A DNA stretch of 64,000 bases from Gardnerella massiliensis (GCF_003408845.1 NZ_LRTV01000001.1:223875-287874); one strand, 5' to 3'. Counted from the first letter of the stretch, positions 45,665-54,792 are shown. A program made the numbers and translations. The notes: generated from the sequence alone by a model not told the origin.

Positions 45665-48600
45665 ATTGCTAGATAATATCATTTTTGGAAGAGTTACACC
45701 TCACATTTATGCTTTCCAAACAGGCACGATTCCCAACTATCTAAAAGTTGGAGATACCTATCGTCCTGTCAGCATTCGATTAAAGGAATGGGAGCACAAG
45801 TTCCCAGATTTGAAGAAAGAATATGAACATACAGCAACAGTGACTGACGATGTTTATTTTCGTGACCACGCTGTTCATCATTACTTAGAAGTTTCTCTCG
45901 GTAAAGAACGATTAAAACCGCAAGATTTACCTAAAAAGAATCTCTACTATAGCCGTGAATTTTTTAAAGATGCTACTCCTTCTGACATTGATGAAGCTAT
46001 AAACGATATTTGTGAAAAATATGGTGAACATAGTGATAAATATGCATACTATGATTCCAATGAGCGCTTGGCTGTTACGGTACACTATGAGCGAGGTGCA
46101 AAGTGGATACTACGCCCAAATCAACAAGAAGCGGTTGATAATTTTATAAGGGCTGTAAACTTAGGTCGTACAAATCTTTTGATGTATGCTGTTATGCGAT
46201 TTGGTAAATCATTTACATCGCTTGCATGCGCTAAAGCTATAAATGCAAAGACTGTGCTTATTGTTTCTGCTAAAGCAGACGTTCGCGAAGAGTGGAAGAA
46301 GAACGTAGAACAGCCTGGTAATTTTGAAGGCTATAACTTTTTAAGTTCAAAAGAATTATTAGAGAACGATAATACAATTTCAGATATTCATGACAAAGGA
46401 GAAACGGCAGTCATTTTCCTAACGCTGCAAGATTTACAAGGCACTGAAATTAAAGCAAAGCATGCACAAGTCTTTGAGAATAAAATTGACTTATTAATTG
46501 TTGATGAAACACATTTTGGCGCTCGCGCTCAAAGTTATGGCGAGATTTTGCGTAATGTGCAAACAGACGAGAAAAAAGACCTAAAAGAAAATATTAAGTT
46601 TCTTGATAAACACGAAGATGATCAAATAGATTTTGAAGATGCAAATCAACAAATCAAGGAATTAAAGGCTAAAGTGCGATTGCATCTCTCTGGTACGCCT
46701 TATCGCATATTAATGGGCTCAGAATTTGAGCCAGAAGATATTATTTCTTTTGTTCAATTTACAGATATTGCTCGCGAACAGGCAGCTTGGGATGCTGAAA
46801 ACTTAGATAAGGATGATGTTGAGGAATGGGATAACCCTTATTTTGGTTTTCCTCAGATGATTCGTTTCGCGTTTCACCCAAGTAAGCGAACTATAGAAAA
46901 AATGAATGAGCTGAAAAAGCATGGTGTAAGTCTTGCTTTATCTGCTCTTTTTAAGCCGCAATCCATTAAGAAAGACACAAAAACAAATGCGCATCAAAAA
47001 TTTGTACATGAAGATGAAATTTTTGACCTTCTAAAAATTATCGATGGTACTTCTAGTGACTCAAAGCTTTTAGGATTTTTAGACTACGATAAAATTAAGC
47101 AAGGTCAAATGTGTAGGCATATTGTAATGGTTTTGCCTTATTGTGCTTCTTGCGATGCAATGGAAAAACTTATTAATGACCACACATCTGAATTTAAGAA
47201 TTTAGGGGATTATGAGATTCTGAATATTTCGGGAGTGGATGCTAAACATACATTTAATACTCCAAATGATATTAAAGCCAGAATAACTAAATTAGAATCC
47301 GAAGGTAAAAAGACACTTACTTTAACAGTAAATCGCATGTTAACAGGATCAACTGTTGAACAATGGGATACGATGATTTATCTAAAAGACACATCTAGTC
47401 CGCAAGAATACGATCAAGCGATATTTCGCTTACAAAATCAATATGTTCGTGAATTAAGCGACGGTACAAAAGTTATCAAAGAGTGCCTAAAACCGCAGAC
47501 TTTGCTCGTAGATTTTGATCCACATCGTCTCTTTACTATGCAGGAACAAAAATCTTTAATTTACAATGCTAACACTGAAAAGAATGGTAATTCATTGCTT
47601 GACAAGCGTATTGCTGACGAGCTTCGTATATCGCCAGTTATTACAATGAATCATAACCGCCTAGAACAGGTGCAAGCTACTGATATCCTAAAAGAGGTTA
47701 GTCATTACAACAATTCTCGTTCAATCAGCGACGAGGTAATAGATTTACCGATAGATTTATCAATCCTAAATAACGAGCATATGCGGTCTGTAATTGAAGC
47801 ACAAAATCCATTTGGATCTAAGACAGGCTTAACTCTGGAAGCCCATGCAAGTGAAACAGATGGCCAGGATTTTGATGTTAATGATGATACAGATGAAACA
47901 TTGGATGATCATAATGAGGACATAGAGCCACATAAACAACCATCTTTCACCGCTATAACTGATGATAAAGAAATCAAAGATTTAGAAAACAGGATACGCA
48001 CATATTATCAGCGTATCCTCTTCTTCTCGTTCCTTTGCCCAGAATCAGTAAAGTCATTAGATGACATTTTAGAAACATTGCATAACGGTAAAAATGATCG
48101 ACTCGCTAAAAACCTAGGTATCAATACAGGTGATCTCGAGATTTTGCGAGATGTACTCAATGCTTTTAATTTGAATGCACTTGATTATAAAATTCAAAAT
48201 ATCTCAACACTTGCAAGTGATGAAAGCTTGAATCCTCTTGAACGTGCTGTAACTTCACTTGCTAAATTTAGCCGTATGTCTTCGTCTGAAATTATTACAC
48301 CAATAAAAATTGCTGATGAAATGGTGGCGATGCTTTCCGAAGACCAATTGCGCAATATCATTAAATCAGGTGAAAAATTACTTGATATTGCATCAAAGGC
48401 AGGCGAATATACAGTAGCGCTCGTAAAACGTCTACAGGCATTAGGTTTTTCGCTTGACGAAATAAGAAACAGTATCTACGCTATTCCTACTTCAAGCGTT
48501 GCTTATGAGTTCACAAGACATTTCTACGAAATACTTGGACTGAATACCGCTTGTATTGCTAAGAATTTTACAAGTTACGACCTTCTCGATATTAAAAACG

Positions 48601-49724
48601 ATAAAGAGGAGGTGGACTATAATCGAATAACTGAACTTCTCAGTCAGAAGAAAGATTTTGATAAAATTACGCTAGAAGATAAAATTCAAGGGGGTGAAAA
48701 AATGAAATTTGGAGCAGTTGTTGGAAATCCACCGTATCAGAAATCCTCAATTGGTAAAAATAATAGTGATTCTGCAATATACCCAGAATTCATGGATTTA
48801 TCTTATGAAATGTCGGATCTAGCATGTCTTATTACGCCAGCAAGATTTTTATTTAATGCCGGAAAGACAAATTTAAAATGGAACTCATTAAGGCTTAATG
48901 ATTCGCATTTTAAAGTTGCTCGTTACGAGGAAAGTAGCGATGCTGTTTTTGAGTCAAACATTGACATAAAAGGCGGAATAGCAATTACTATTCGTGATAA
49001 TAACAAGATATACAAGCCAATAGTATGTTTTACTCCAAATACTCAATTAAATTCAATCAGAGAAAAAGTTTGCAAATGCAATGATTTTTCTAGTATTGCA
49101 AAGATAATATGTAACAGAGGTATATATCGTTACTCTGACATAGCATATCGTGAAAATCCGGATGAACTTTCAAAAACATCAGATTCACGCATTGCTCCTA
49201 GTGCTTTTGAAAGAATGCCATCGTTATTTTTAGAAAAACCTAATGATGATGAAGACTTCATCCAAATTCTTGGCAAAAGCGACAACTCTCGCGTTTTCAG
49301 ATGGATAAAAAGGAAATATGTAAAGTATGTTTCGAATCTAGAATACTATAAGATTTTAATTCCAAAAGCGGATGGAAAGGGTTCCTTTGGAGAACGTTTA
49401 ACTAAACCACAAATAGTAGATCCTAATGTCGGTTTTACTGAAACTTTTATTTCAATTGGTGAATTTGAAGATAAAACTCTTTCGGAAGTTTGCTTAAAAT
49501 ATATTAAAACTCGTTTTGTAAGAGCACTGCTTGGAATGAAAAAAGTAACACAAAATAATTCGAAAATAATGTGGGAATATGTACCAATGCAAGACTTCAC
49601 TAGCTCATCTGATATCGACTGGTCAAAATCTGTCGATGATATCGATCGACAACTTTACCGCAAGTATGGTCTTAATGATGAAGAAATTGCATTTATAGAA
49701 GAAAAAGTACAGCGTATGGAATAG
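45642..49724 (+). CDS. single-chain GIY-YIG/SF2 helicase/N6-adenine methylase restriction-modification enzyme
   Basis: 1360 residues from ATG 45642 (AGGAGA ahead). Order: N-terminal GIY-YIG/T5orf172-like domain (HIYAFQTGTIPNYLKVGDTYRP, about 15-35, given as the IYAF and LKVGDTYRP blocks; R nearby); SF2 helicase with motif I RFGKSFTS (G188-K189-S190), DETHFGA (about 287) and SGTPYR (about 350). QAIFRLQNQY, like motif VI, follows. The methylase has motif X (EIITPIKIADEM, about 880), motif I-like LLDIASKAGEY (about 912) and NPPY (GNPPYQKS, about 1028). The C-terminal 300 residues should be target recognition. It recalls type ISP/IIG enzymes, with a GIY-YIG-like nuclease replacing PD-ExK. No frameshift seen. 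Confidence 0.78.
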   Translation: MKQVDNLELLDNIIFGRVTPHIYAFQTGTIPNYLKVGDTYRPVSIRLKEWEHKFPDLKKEYEHTATVTDDVYFRDHAVHHYLEVSLGKERLKPQDLPKKNLYYSREFFKDATPSDIDEAINDICEKYGEHSDKYAYYDSNERLAVTVHYERGAKWILRPNQQEAVDNFIRAVNLGRTNLLMYAVMRFGKSFTSLACAKAINAKTVLIVSAKADVREEWKKNVEQPGNFEGYNFLSSKELLENDNTISDIHDKGETAVIFLTLQDLQGTEIKAKHAQVFENKIDLLIVDETHFGARAQSYGEILRNVQTDEKKDLKENIKFLDKHEDDQIDFEDANQQIKELKAKVRLHLSGTPYRILMGSEFEPEDIISFVQFTDIAREQAAWDAENLDKDDVEEWDNPYFGFPQMIRFAFHPSKRTIEKMNELKKHGVSLALSALFKPQSIKKDTKTNAHQKFVHEDEIFDLLKIIDGTSSDSKLLGFLDYDKIKQGQMCRHIVMVLPYCASCDAMEKLINDHTSEFKNLGDYEILNISGVDAKHTFNTPNDIKARITKLESEGKKTLTLTVNRMLTGSTVEQWDTMIYLKDTSSPQEYDQAIFRLQNQYVRELSDGTKVIKECLKPQTLLVDFDPHRLFTMQEQKSLIYNANTEKNGNSLLDKRIADELRISPVITMNHNRLEQVQATDILKEVSHYNNSRSISDEVIDLPIDLSILNNEHMRSVIEAQNPFGSKTGLTLEAHASETDGQDFDVNDDTDETLDDHNEDIEPHKQPSFTAITDDKEIKDLENRIRTYYQRILFFSFLCPESVKSLDDILETLHNGKNDRLAKNLGINTGDLEILRDVLNAFNLNALDYKIQNISTLASDESLNPLERAVTSLAKFSRMSSSEIITPIKIADEMVAMLSEDQLRNIIKSGEKLLDIASKAGEYTVALVKRLQALGFSLDEIRNSIYAIPTSSVAYEFTRHFYEILGLNTACIAKNFTSYDLLDIKNDKEEVDYNRITELLSQKKDFDKITLEDKIQGGEKMKFGAVVGNPPYQKSSIGKNNSDSAIYPEFMDLSYEMSDLACLITPARFLFNAGKTNLKWNSLRLNDSHFKVARYEESSDAVFESNIDIKGGIAITIRDNNKIYKPIVCFTPNTQLNSIREKVCKCNDFSSIAKIICNRGIYRYSDIAYRENPDELSKTSDSRIAPSAFERMPSLFLEKPNDDEDFIQILGKSDNSRVFRWIKRKYVKYVSNLEYYKILIPKADGKGSFGERLTKPQIVDPNVGFTETFISIGEFEDKTLSEVCLKYIKTRFVRALLGMKKVTQNNSKIMWEYVPMQDFTSSSDIDWSKSVDDIDRQLYRKYGLNDEEIAFIEEKVQRME

Positions 49725-49788
49725 TGTGCTGCGAACTTAGATGAAAGCTGGGTTTCATTGTTGAAAAAATTTTGAATGAATTCTGTAA

Positions 49789-50982
49789 ATGAAAGAGGTA
49801 ACTGTGTCTATAGTAGACAGCTATATTGAAAATAAATTGCAAGAAATTAAGTCATATATAAATGATAAATATGCTTATTTATATGAGGATGTATATGACA
49901 ATAAAATGCAAATCATGTTTTCTACATTACACAATTTGCTTATAGTTAATTTTAAAGAAATGAATAGTAAATTGCCTACTAAAAATGACACCGCTCATTT
50001 TTGGGCAGAATCAAGCAGAAATTTACTTTTTGCAATAGACACTATATGTGAAGTGCAGCAAAATTTGGAAGAATCTGATTTAGCTTTTGACATAGATGAT
50101 TATTATAAAAATCTCATTGAAAAAGCTAAGGGTTTCCTTAACTCTACAAATGGAAGTGAAATACCTTCGAATATGAATAAAGTTAATTTGTATTGTACGA
50201 AACCTATTTTCATTAAAAGGGATTCAATCAGTCTTAATCACATTGGTAAACAAAGTTATTCTGATTTAAAGCTAATAGGCGAGGGCTCATACGCTAAAGT
50301 ATTTTCCTATTATGACCCTGGCTATGATAGAAAGTTTGTATTGAAAAGAGCACTTGATGAATTAACAGACAAGGAAGTGGAACGATTTAAACAAGAATTT
50401 ATTCAAATGCACTCTCTAAATTCTCCATATATTGTTGAAGTTTTTAAATACGATGATAAAAACAAAGAGTATACTATGGAGTTTATGGATTGCTCGTTGG
50501 CTGATTATATCCATAAAAACAACTCTAGTTTAACTATGGAATACAGAAAATCCATCGTAATTCAAATCCTAAGAGCCTTTAAATACATACACTCAAAAGG
50601 ATTATTGCATAGAGATATAAGTCCTAAAAACATACTTTTAAAAAAATATGATGATGATGTATTTGTCGTCAAGGTATCTGACTTTGGATTGGTAAAAGTG
50701 CCAGACAGCAATTTAACAACTTTGAACACAGAATTTAAGGGATGTTTTAATGATACTGAGTTAATAACTGAAGGTTTTGTAAATTATAAAATGATTCATG
50801 AAACCTATGCATTAACTAGGTTAATTTATTATGTTTTGACAGGTAAAACAAATACTTCACAAATAAAAAAAGAAAATCTCCGAGATTTTGTGTATAAAGG
50901 ATTGTCTAGCGAACAGTCTAAACGGTATAAATCTGTCGATGAGATTATTGCTGCAATTAGAGAATATAATATTTTCCGGTAA
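49789..50982 (+). CDS. Ser/Thr protein kinase with helical N-terminal domain
   Basis: 397 residues. About 150 N-terminal residues are helical and unassigned. The kinase domain is complete: glycine loop GEGSYAKVF (164-172), Lys 186 (FVLKRAL), catalytic loop HRDISPKN (D276, N281), DFG 298-300. No membrane helix or PASTA modules, unlike housekeeping PknB. Begins 64 bp after the restriction-modification gene on the same strand with AAGAGG nearby. A role as a defence effector or regulator of the neighbouring enzyme (compare Stk2 and PglW-type kinases in phage defence) is inference. Confidence 0.8.
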   Translation: MKEVTVSIVDSYIENKLQEIKSYINDKYAYLYEDVYDNKMQIMFSTLHNLLIVNFKEMNSKLPTKNDTAHFWAESSRNLLFAIDTICEVQQNLEESDLAFDIDDYYKNLIEKAKGFLNSTNGSEIPSNMNKVNLYCTKPIFIKRDSISLNHIGKQSYSDLKLIGEGSYAKVFSYYDPGYDRKFVLKRALDELTDKEVERFKQEFIQMHSLNSPYIVEVFKYDDKNKEYTMEFMDCSLADYIHKNNSSLTMEYRKSIVIQILRAFKYIHSKGLLHRDISPKNILLKKYDDDVFVVKVSDFGLVKVPDSNLTTLNTEFKGCFNDTELITEGFVNYKMIHETYALTRLIYYVLTGKTNTSQIKKENLRDFVYKGLSSEQSKRYKSVDEIIAAIREYNIFR

Positions 50983-51095
50983 AACTTTATTATTAATTAA
51001 TTATGCATTAAATTATTGCAGTTTGCTATATATTCACCGAAGTTTGTACGCTTTTAAAGCATTGCTTATGATATCTGTGTTAAAAAAATGTCTAG

Positions 51096-51356
51096 AGAGT
51101 TTACAAAATAATTGTAATCGATGGACGCGAAGTTGGCGTTGTAGATGCTTACGTTATGGACATAACCTGGCAAGGTAATGACTTTCTTGATTCTATAAGC
51201 TCTAACGAAATATGGGAAAAGATAAAAAATAATTTTTCGGATAAAATTATTAATATTACTTTTGATATTCTCATTAGTTTGGCTAAATTGTACCTGAAAA
51301 GTAACTTAGCTTATCTTAATTATTTTTTATTCTATTCATCATTTTATCTTGCATAA
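51096..51356 (+). pseudogene. decayed DUF2513-like gene
   Basis: The open frame after TAG 51093 reads VIDGREVGVVDAYVMDITWQG in pieces (DGREVG, MDITWQGNDFLD), then SNEIWEKIKNNF and FDILISLAKLYL. This matches the C-terminal half of DUF2513 proteins (LTWEGHDFLD, VWxKxK, xELAKxxL). No start codon or N-terminal half is present and the C-terminus runs into a hydrophobic Phe/Tyr tail. DUF2513 genes are typical of prophages and integrative elements, so this is a fossil of a mobile element. The rest of 50983-51411 is empty. Confidence 0.55.
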
Positions 51357-51411
51357 AATTAATATTTATGCAAGATAAAATGATTCAGTATGCGTGTTTT
51401 TATATAGACGT

Positions 51412-52797
51412 TTAATTGTATTTAAATATGTTCGAATTAAGTCTTTTAAGCATTGTCTGTAGATCAGCTCCAAGCTGCTTGCCAATCCATAATCTAATAA
51501 TATTTATAAAGCAAACATTAATTCTGTACATTTTTTCATAATCTTTTGGAGTTTTTTCCATATTTTTGTTAGCGTCAGCATGTTTATTTTTCTTATAAAT
51601 ATCATTCATTTCTTTTAACCAATCAAAATCCTTGAAGTCTACTGGAAAATATTCGCCAAATTCGTCTTTTATCGCGCATAATGCGCACATAAAACATGCC
51701 AATCCACCGTTCTTGTTCATTCTATCTTTTTGTCCTTTGCTTTTTATTATTCCCAACCCAATATCTTCTAACGCAACGCCTAGTATTATATTCACAGATT
51801 CAACTGAAAGATTATTTTGTTCTTTTGCTATGTTAGATATTATTCCCATCGCTCTTCCATGTCTTTGCAATAGTTCAAACCATTTTTCTATTCCACAAGT
51901 ATTAATATCGTCAAAATCGAACAAGAATTGTTTATTGTGCTTTTCATAAATGTTTTGTGTGCCAGCATTTAAATGATGAAGAACAGTGAACCATTTTACT
52001 GTTGAATCATTGCGAGTATTACTGTTCTCCACGCCTACTTTCATTTTTGAGAATTCACATCTCTCTAATTTAGATATAGAGATAAGATTTAAAATCCAAT
52101 TATGAATTGAGATATGCTTCTCCCAATTCAATTCAGATTCACTATGAGTCTCAATAAATGCTTCTTCTTCAAAACTAACAATACTGCTATTTTTTGATAA
52201 TTTTCTTACATGCTGATTAATAGCAAGCGACAGACTGATGGATGATTTATTGCTTTCATTTTGCATTGGATTTATTTTGCATAGCTCTTTGCTACTAGAT
52301 TTTTTAATATCAATTTTTATACTTTCACCATCATCAGAAAGTTTATTAACGTTAATTCCTCCCAATGTGAACCAATCATATAGGTTTGAACAACTCGTCC
52401 TCAAATTAGTTATTTTTTCGAATTGTCTTTTATTTGAACCAACGATTATGTAGTCGCATGTAATTGTTCCAATTCCAATTTGACAATTTTCCTTAGTAAG
52501 TAATTTTTCATCTCTACACCCGACTAGCGTATATGCATTTCTTGGAGATAAAACTTGCAAAATATTAGGTACAGACAATCTATTTATTGTTTCATATCCT
52601 GCAGCAGATTTTATATGTGTAACTCTTCCCCTTAAAAACCACCTATAAATTTGACCAGTAAGTTCTTTGAATAACACAGACAGTTCAAATTTCATTCCGT
52701 TATCATGTAGCATAACTACAGTTTCAGAGGAATCATTATTCTCTGTTTTCAAAAAACCAAGAACTGGTTTAGTTAAATCAAGTCTTTTATCTTCCAT
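51412..52797 (-). CDS. ApeA-like HEPN-domain protein, candidate abortive-infection RNase
   Basis: 461 residues, AT-rich. The N-terminal 200 residues look like an ApeA-type N-terminal domain (IGTITCDYIIVG, then FEKITNLRTSCSNLYDWF). The C-terminal 220 residues are all-helical and end in a HEPN-like bundle with NDIYKKNKHAD near residue 400. The invariant Arg of a RxxxxH motif appears replaced by Lys or displaced, so catalytic competence is uncertain. It is transcribed towards the kinase gene. ApeA-type HEPN proteins are stand-alone phage defences thought to cleave RNA after infection. Assignment by pattern only. Confidence 0.55.
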   Translation of the reverse strand: MEDKRLDLTKPVLGFLKTENNDSSETVVMLHDNGMKFELSVLFKELTGQIYRWFLRGRVTHIKSAAGYETINRLSVPNILQVLSPRNAYTLVGCRDEKLLTKENCQIGIGTITCDYIIVGSNKRQFEKITNLRTSCSNLYDWFTLGGINVNKLSDDGESIKIDIKKSSSKELCKINPMQNESNKSSISLSLAINQHVRKLSKNSSIVSFEEEAFIETHSESELNWEKHISIHNWILNLISISKLERCEFSKMKVGVENSNTRNDSTVKWFTVLHHLNAGTQNIYEKHNKQFLFDFDDINTCGIEKWFELLQRHGRAMGIISNIAKEQNNLSVESVNIILGVALEDIGLGIIKSKGQKDRMNKNGGLACFMCALCAIKDEFGEYFPVDFKDFDWLKEMNDIYKKNKHADANKNMEKTPKDYEKMYRINVCFINIIRLWIGKQLGADLQTMLKRLNSNIFKYN

Positions 52798-53205
52798 ATA
52801 TCTTAATCTCCAACTAACTTGCTACTTTTAATGAGAATATTTTAGTATACAAATATAAATGACCGCAATTTATTGTTTGTGTTTTACTGAAAACCAATGC
52901 AACAATAACTAATTTATCTTGAAAGCATCGCGGCTGCACGTATCAAAACTGTTTCCTTAACGCAACAATTTTGATGCACTTGCGTGCAAACTCTATAAAT
53001 TAGATTTAACATACAAAGCATACGAACACAAACAAAGTTGTGCGATAAAGAAATATTTGCTAGCATCACTGGAAGGAGTCTTCCTGCGTTGAAAGTCGGC
53101 TTCACACCGTCGGTTGATTTGCTCACCTTAGGCGTTGCGTGGGCTCCTTTACTTTTGGCTTATAACACATGAATCATTAAAGACTGTAAAACAGTTGGAA
53201 TATAC
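52798..53205. other. AT-rich intergenic stretch
   Basis: No gene supported. The short frame on the minus strand at 52914-53126 has no family pattern or ribosome-binding site. It contains the promoter region of the HEPN gene near 52800-52870. Confidence 0.5.
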
Positions 53206-53271
53206 GAAAGCTAGTCATACCCTCAAACCAACTCATTACGAGATTAAGGGGTAAGAGGAGCCCTAGCTTTC
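53206..53271 (+). other. possible structured RNA or leader element
   Basis: Outer perfect 9-bp stem GAAAGCTAG (53206-53214) / CTAGCTTTC (53263-53271) encloses TACCC (53218-53222) / GGGTA (53249-53253) and CTC-N5-GAG (53232-53242), giving a nested fold. A further hairpin TATGAG / CTCATA follows at about 53287-53306. It lies 136 bp before the small gene at 53407. Confidence 0.4.
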
Positions 53272-53406
53272 ACTTCGATTCTATCATATGAGTCTTTCCC
53301 TCATAAGCTGATGCTATCCTAGAAGTGCGTCTATCAAAAAAGAAAAAGGCTGGCGCGTCAATACAGCGTTCCCAGTTGTGGAAAATAAGAAAGGAGTGAA
53401 AAGCTG

Positions 53407-53703
53407 ATGAACATGCAGAAAATTTATTATGACATGGCCGAAAAACTCCGTCCTTATGCTGAACCTAACATGGATAAACTTTGCAAAGAAGCTGCTAATA
53501 ATGCTACATGCGCAGGAGAGCCTTATGAAGCATTAGCAGATTACTTAAGTTTTGCATGGGAACATCAAAATACTCCTCGCAAACTTATTATTGAAGCATA
53601 CAATCTTATTGACGATGACTATCTTGATTTATATAACGAAATGGTAGATAAACTAGGGATTCCACGTCGTCAACATTCTGCAAATTACGACGAAGATGAA
53701 TAA
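53407..53703 (+). CDS. small acidic hypothetical protein
   Basis: 98 residues, helical, acidic C-terminus (HSANYDEDE). Well-formed gene: AAGGAG ribosome-binding site and codon use like the chromosomal genes. ATG 53407 is chosen; ATG 53413 is equally possible. No family recognised. Pattern PYEALADYLSFAWEHQNTPRK suggests a regulatory or adaptor protein, but no function can be given. The hairpin GCGAGGG / CCCTCGC (53741-53796) downstream may terminate it. Confidence 0.6.
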   Translation: MNMQKIYYDMAEKLRPYAEPNMDKLCKEAANNATCAGEPYEALADYLSFAWEHQNTPRKLIIEAYNLIDDDYLDLYNEMVDKLGIPRRQHSANYDEDE

Positions 53704-53997
53704 ATCTTATATTAAAAAAAAAATACTTAAAATGAAAATTGCGAGGGACCCCTCGACTAACAAATCTGACGTAAACGGCAGCTGCGAGACCCTCGCGTTA
53801 TGTTCATTATAGCGTTATTTTTTAGAATATCCAATGCAACAAGGGATTCAATAAATACTATTGTTCAAAAACGTTTATCCATAGAAGATACGAAACTAAA
53901 TTGCGTTTGCATAATAGAAAACAGGAAAATTAACTATTGCAAAAGCGTGGTTATTCCCCAAAGCACCACCAAACGACACGCCAAAATAGGCGAGGGC
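53704..53997. other. intergenic stretch before the tRNA operon
   Basis: Holds the GCGAGGG / CCCTCGC long-range hairpin at 53741-53796. A short open frame from 53800 has no support. Confidence 0.5.
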
Positions 53998-54025
53998 TTG
54001 CATTTGAGAATATTTCTGGTATAGT
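53998..54025 (+). promoter_or_regulatory. promoter of the tRNA operon
   Basis: TTGCAT (53998-54003), 16-bp spacer, TATAGT (54020-54025), about 45 bp before the first tRNA. Confidence 0.65.
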
Positions 54026-54069
54026 AGTTACTCGTGCTTCGGCGCTGACATAGTTAGCGAGAAAGCATT

Positions 54070-54142
54070 GCGGACATAGCTTAGTTGGTAAAGCGCAACC
54101 TTGCCAAGGTTGAGACCGCGGGTTCGAGTCCCGTTGTCCGCT
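54070..54142 (+). tRNA. tRNA-Gly (GCC)
   Basis: Acceptor GCGGACA / TGTCCGC, T-loop GGTTCGAGTCC, anticodon loop TTGCCAA, anticodon GCC. CCA is not encoded. An identical copy is at 61190-61262. Confidence 0.96.
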
Positions 54143-54170
54143 CTAGGTCCGATGAGTTATTCGACCTTAC

Positions 54171-54241
54171 GGTGGGTTAGCCAAGCGGTTAGGCAGCGGC
54201 CTGCAAAGCCGTATAGATGAGTTCGACTCTCGTACCCACCT
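54171..54241 (+). tRNA. tRNA-Cys (GCA)
   Basis: Acceptor GGTGGGT / ACCCACC, anticodon loop CTGCAAA, anticodon GCA, T-arm with GTTCGACTC. CCA not encoded. Confidence 0.95.
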
Positions 54242-54270
54242 CGATTAAGCGGTAAGCTTAATACACAACC

Positions 54271-54342
54271 GGGCGGTTGGCGCAGTGGTAGCGCACTTCC
54301 CTGACACGGAAGGGGTCACAAGTTCGAACCTTGTATCGCCCA
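54271..54342 (+). tRNA. tRNA-Val (GAC)
   Basis: Acceptor GGGCGGT / ATCGCCC, anticodon stem CTTCC / GGAAG with loop CTGACAC, anticodon GAC, T-loop AGTTCGAACC. Confidence 0.95.
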
Positions 54343-54382
54343 CTCGAAAGGATTGCCTTTCACGCATAATTAAAAAGATTTT

Positions 54383-54455
54383 GGGTGATTGGCGCAGCGG
54401 CTAGCGCACTTCCTTCACACGGAAGGGGTCATAGGTTCGATTCCTATATCACCCA
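54383..54455 (+). tRNA. tRNA-Val (CAC)
   Basis: Acceptor GGGTGAT / ATCACCC, anticodon stem CTTCC / GGAAG with loop TTCACAC, anticodon CAC, T-loop GGTTCGATTCC. Close relative of the preceding Val tRNA. Confidence 0.95.
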
Positions 54456-54510
54456 CAATAGGCACGCAGTGTTAGTAGCACTGCGTTTTTTTGTTTTTAA
54501 ATAGCAATCA

Positions 54511-54560
54511 CCCATTCTTTGGCCCATAACCCCATTCTTTGGCATATAACCCCATTCTTT
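54511..54560. repeat. 20-bp tandem repeat, 2.5 copies
   Basis: Units CCCATTCTTTGGCCCATAAC (54511), CCCATTCTTTGGCATATAAC (54531) and a half unit (54551); two differences between full units. Lies between the last tRNA and the thiamin promoter. Confidence 0.85.
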
Positions 54561-54588
54561 CACAAAAACACACATAAAGATGTTCATT

Positions 54589-54616
54589 TTGCGTTCGTTT
54601 AATATCGTGCTATACT
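54589..54616 (+). promoter_or_regulatory. promoter of the thiamin-regulated cluster
   Basis: TTGCGT (54589-54594), 16-bp spacer, TATACT (54611-54616); transcription would begin about 54622, just before the riboswitch. Confidence 0.7.
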
Positions 54617-54635
54617 CATCCACGTACAAGTGAAA

Positions 54636-54708
54636 ATTGCAGGGGTACTGGCAACAGTTGAGAAACACCCTTTGAACCTGTTTTGTTAAGACATGCGTAG
54701 GGAGCAAT
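54636..54708 (+). promoter_or_regulatory. TPP riboswitch (THI element)
   Basis: P1 pairs ATTGC (54636-54640) with GCAAT (54704-54708). The conserved cores are present in order: GGGGT, GTTGAGA (for the usual CTGAGA), ACCCTTTGAACCTG, GTTAAGACATGCGTAGGGA. This is the thiamin-pyrophosphate aptamer. The expression platform is not obvious: a perfect hairpin ATCACGAA / TTCGTGAT follows (54730-54747) without a T-run, so control may be at translation or through alternative pairing. Binding of TPP is expected to lower expression of the genes from 54956 on. Confidence 0.93.
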
Positions 54709-54792
54709 TACAGTAAGTGATTTCTTTCTATCACGAATTTTCGTGATATCGTAAGTTGCGGCAAAGTGGCGGCAATTACACAAGTATCTACT

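Noticed and set aside
52914-53126. 70-codon minus-strand frame next to the HEPN gene
   Set aside because: No ribosome-binding site, no family pattern, Cys-rich random-looking translation.
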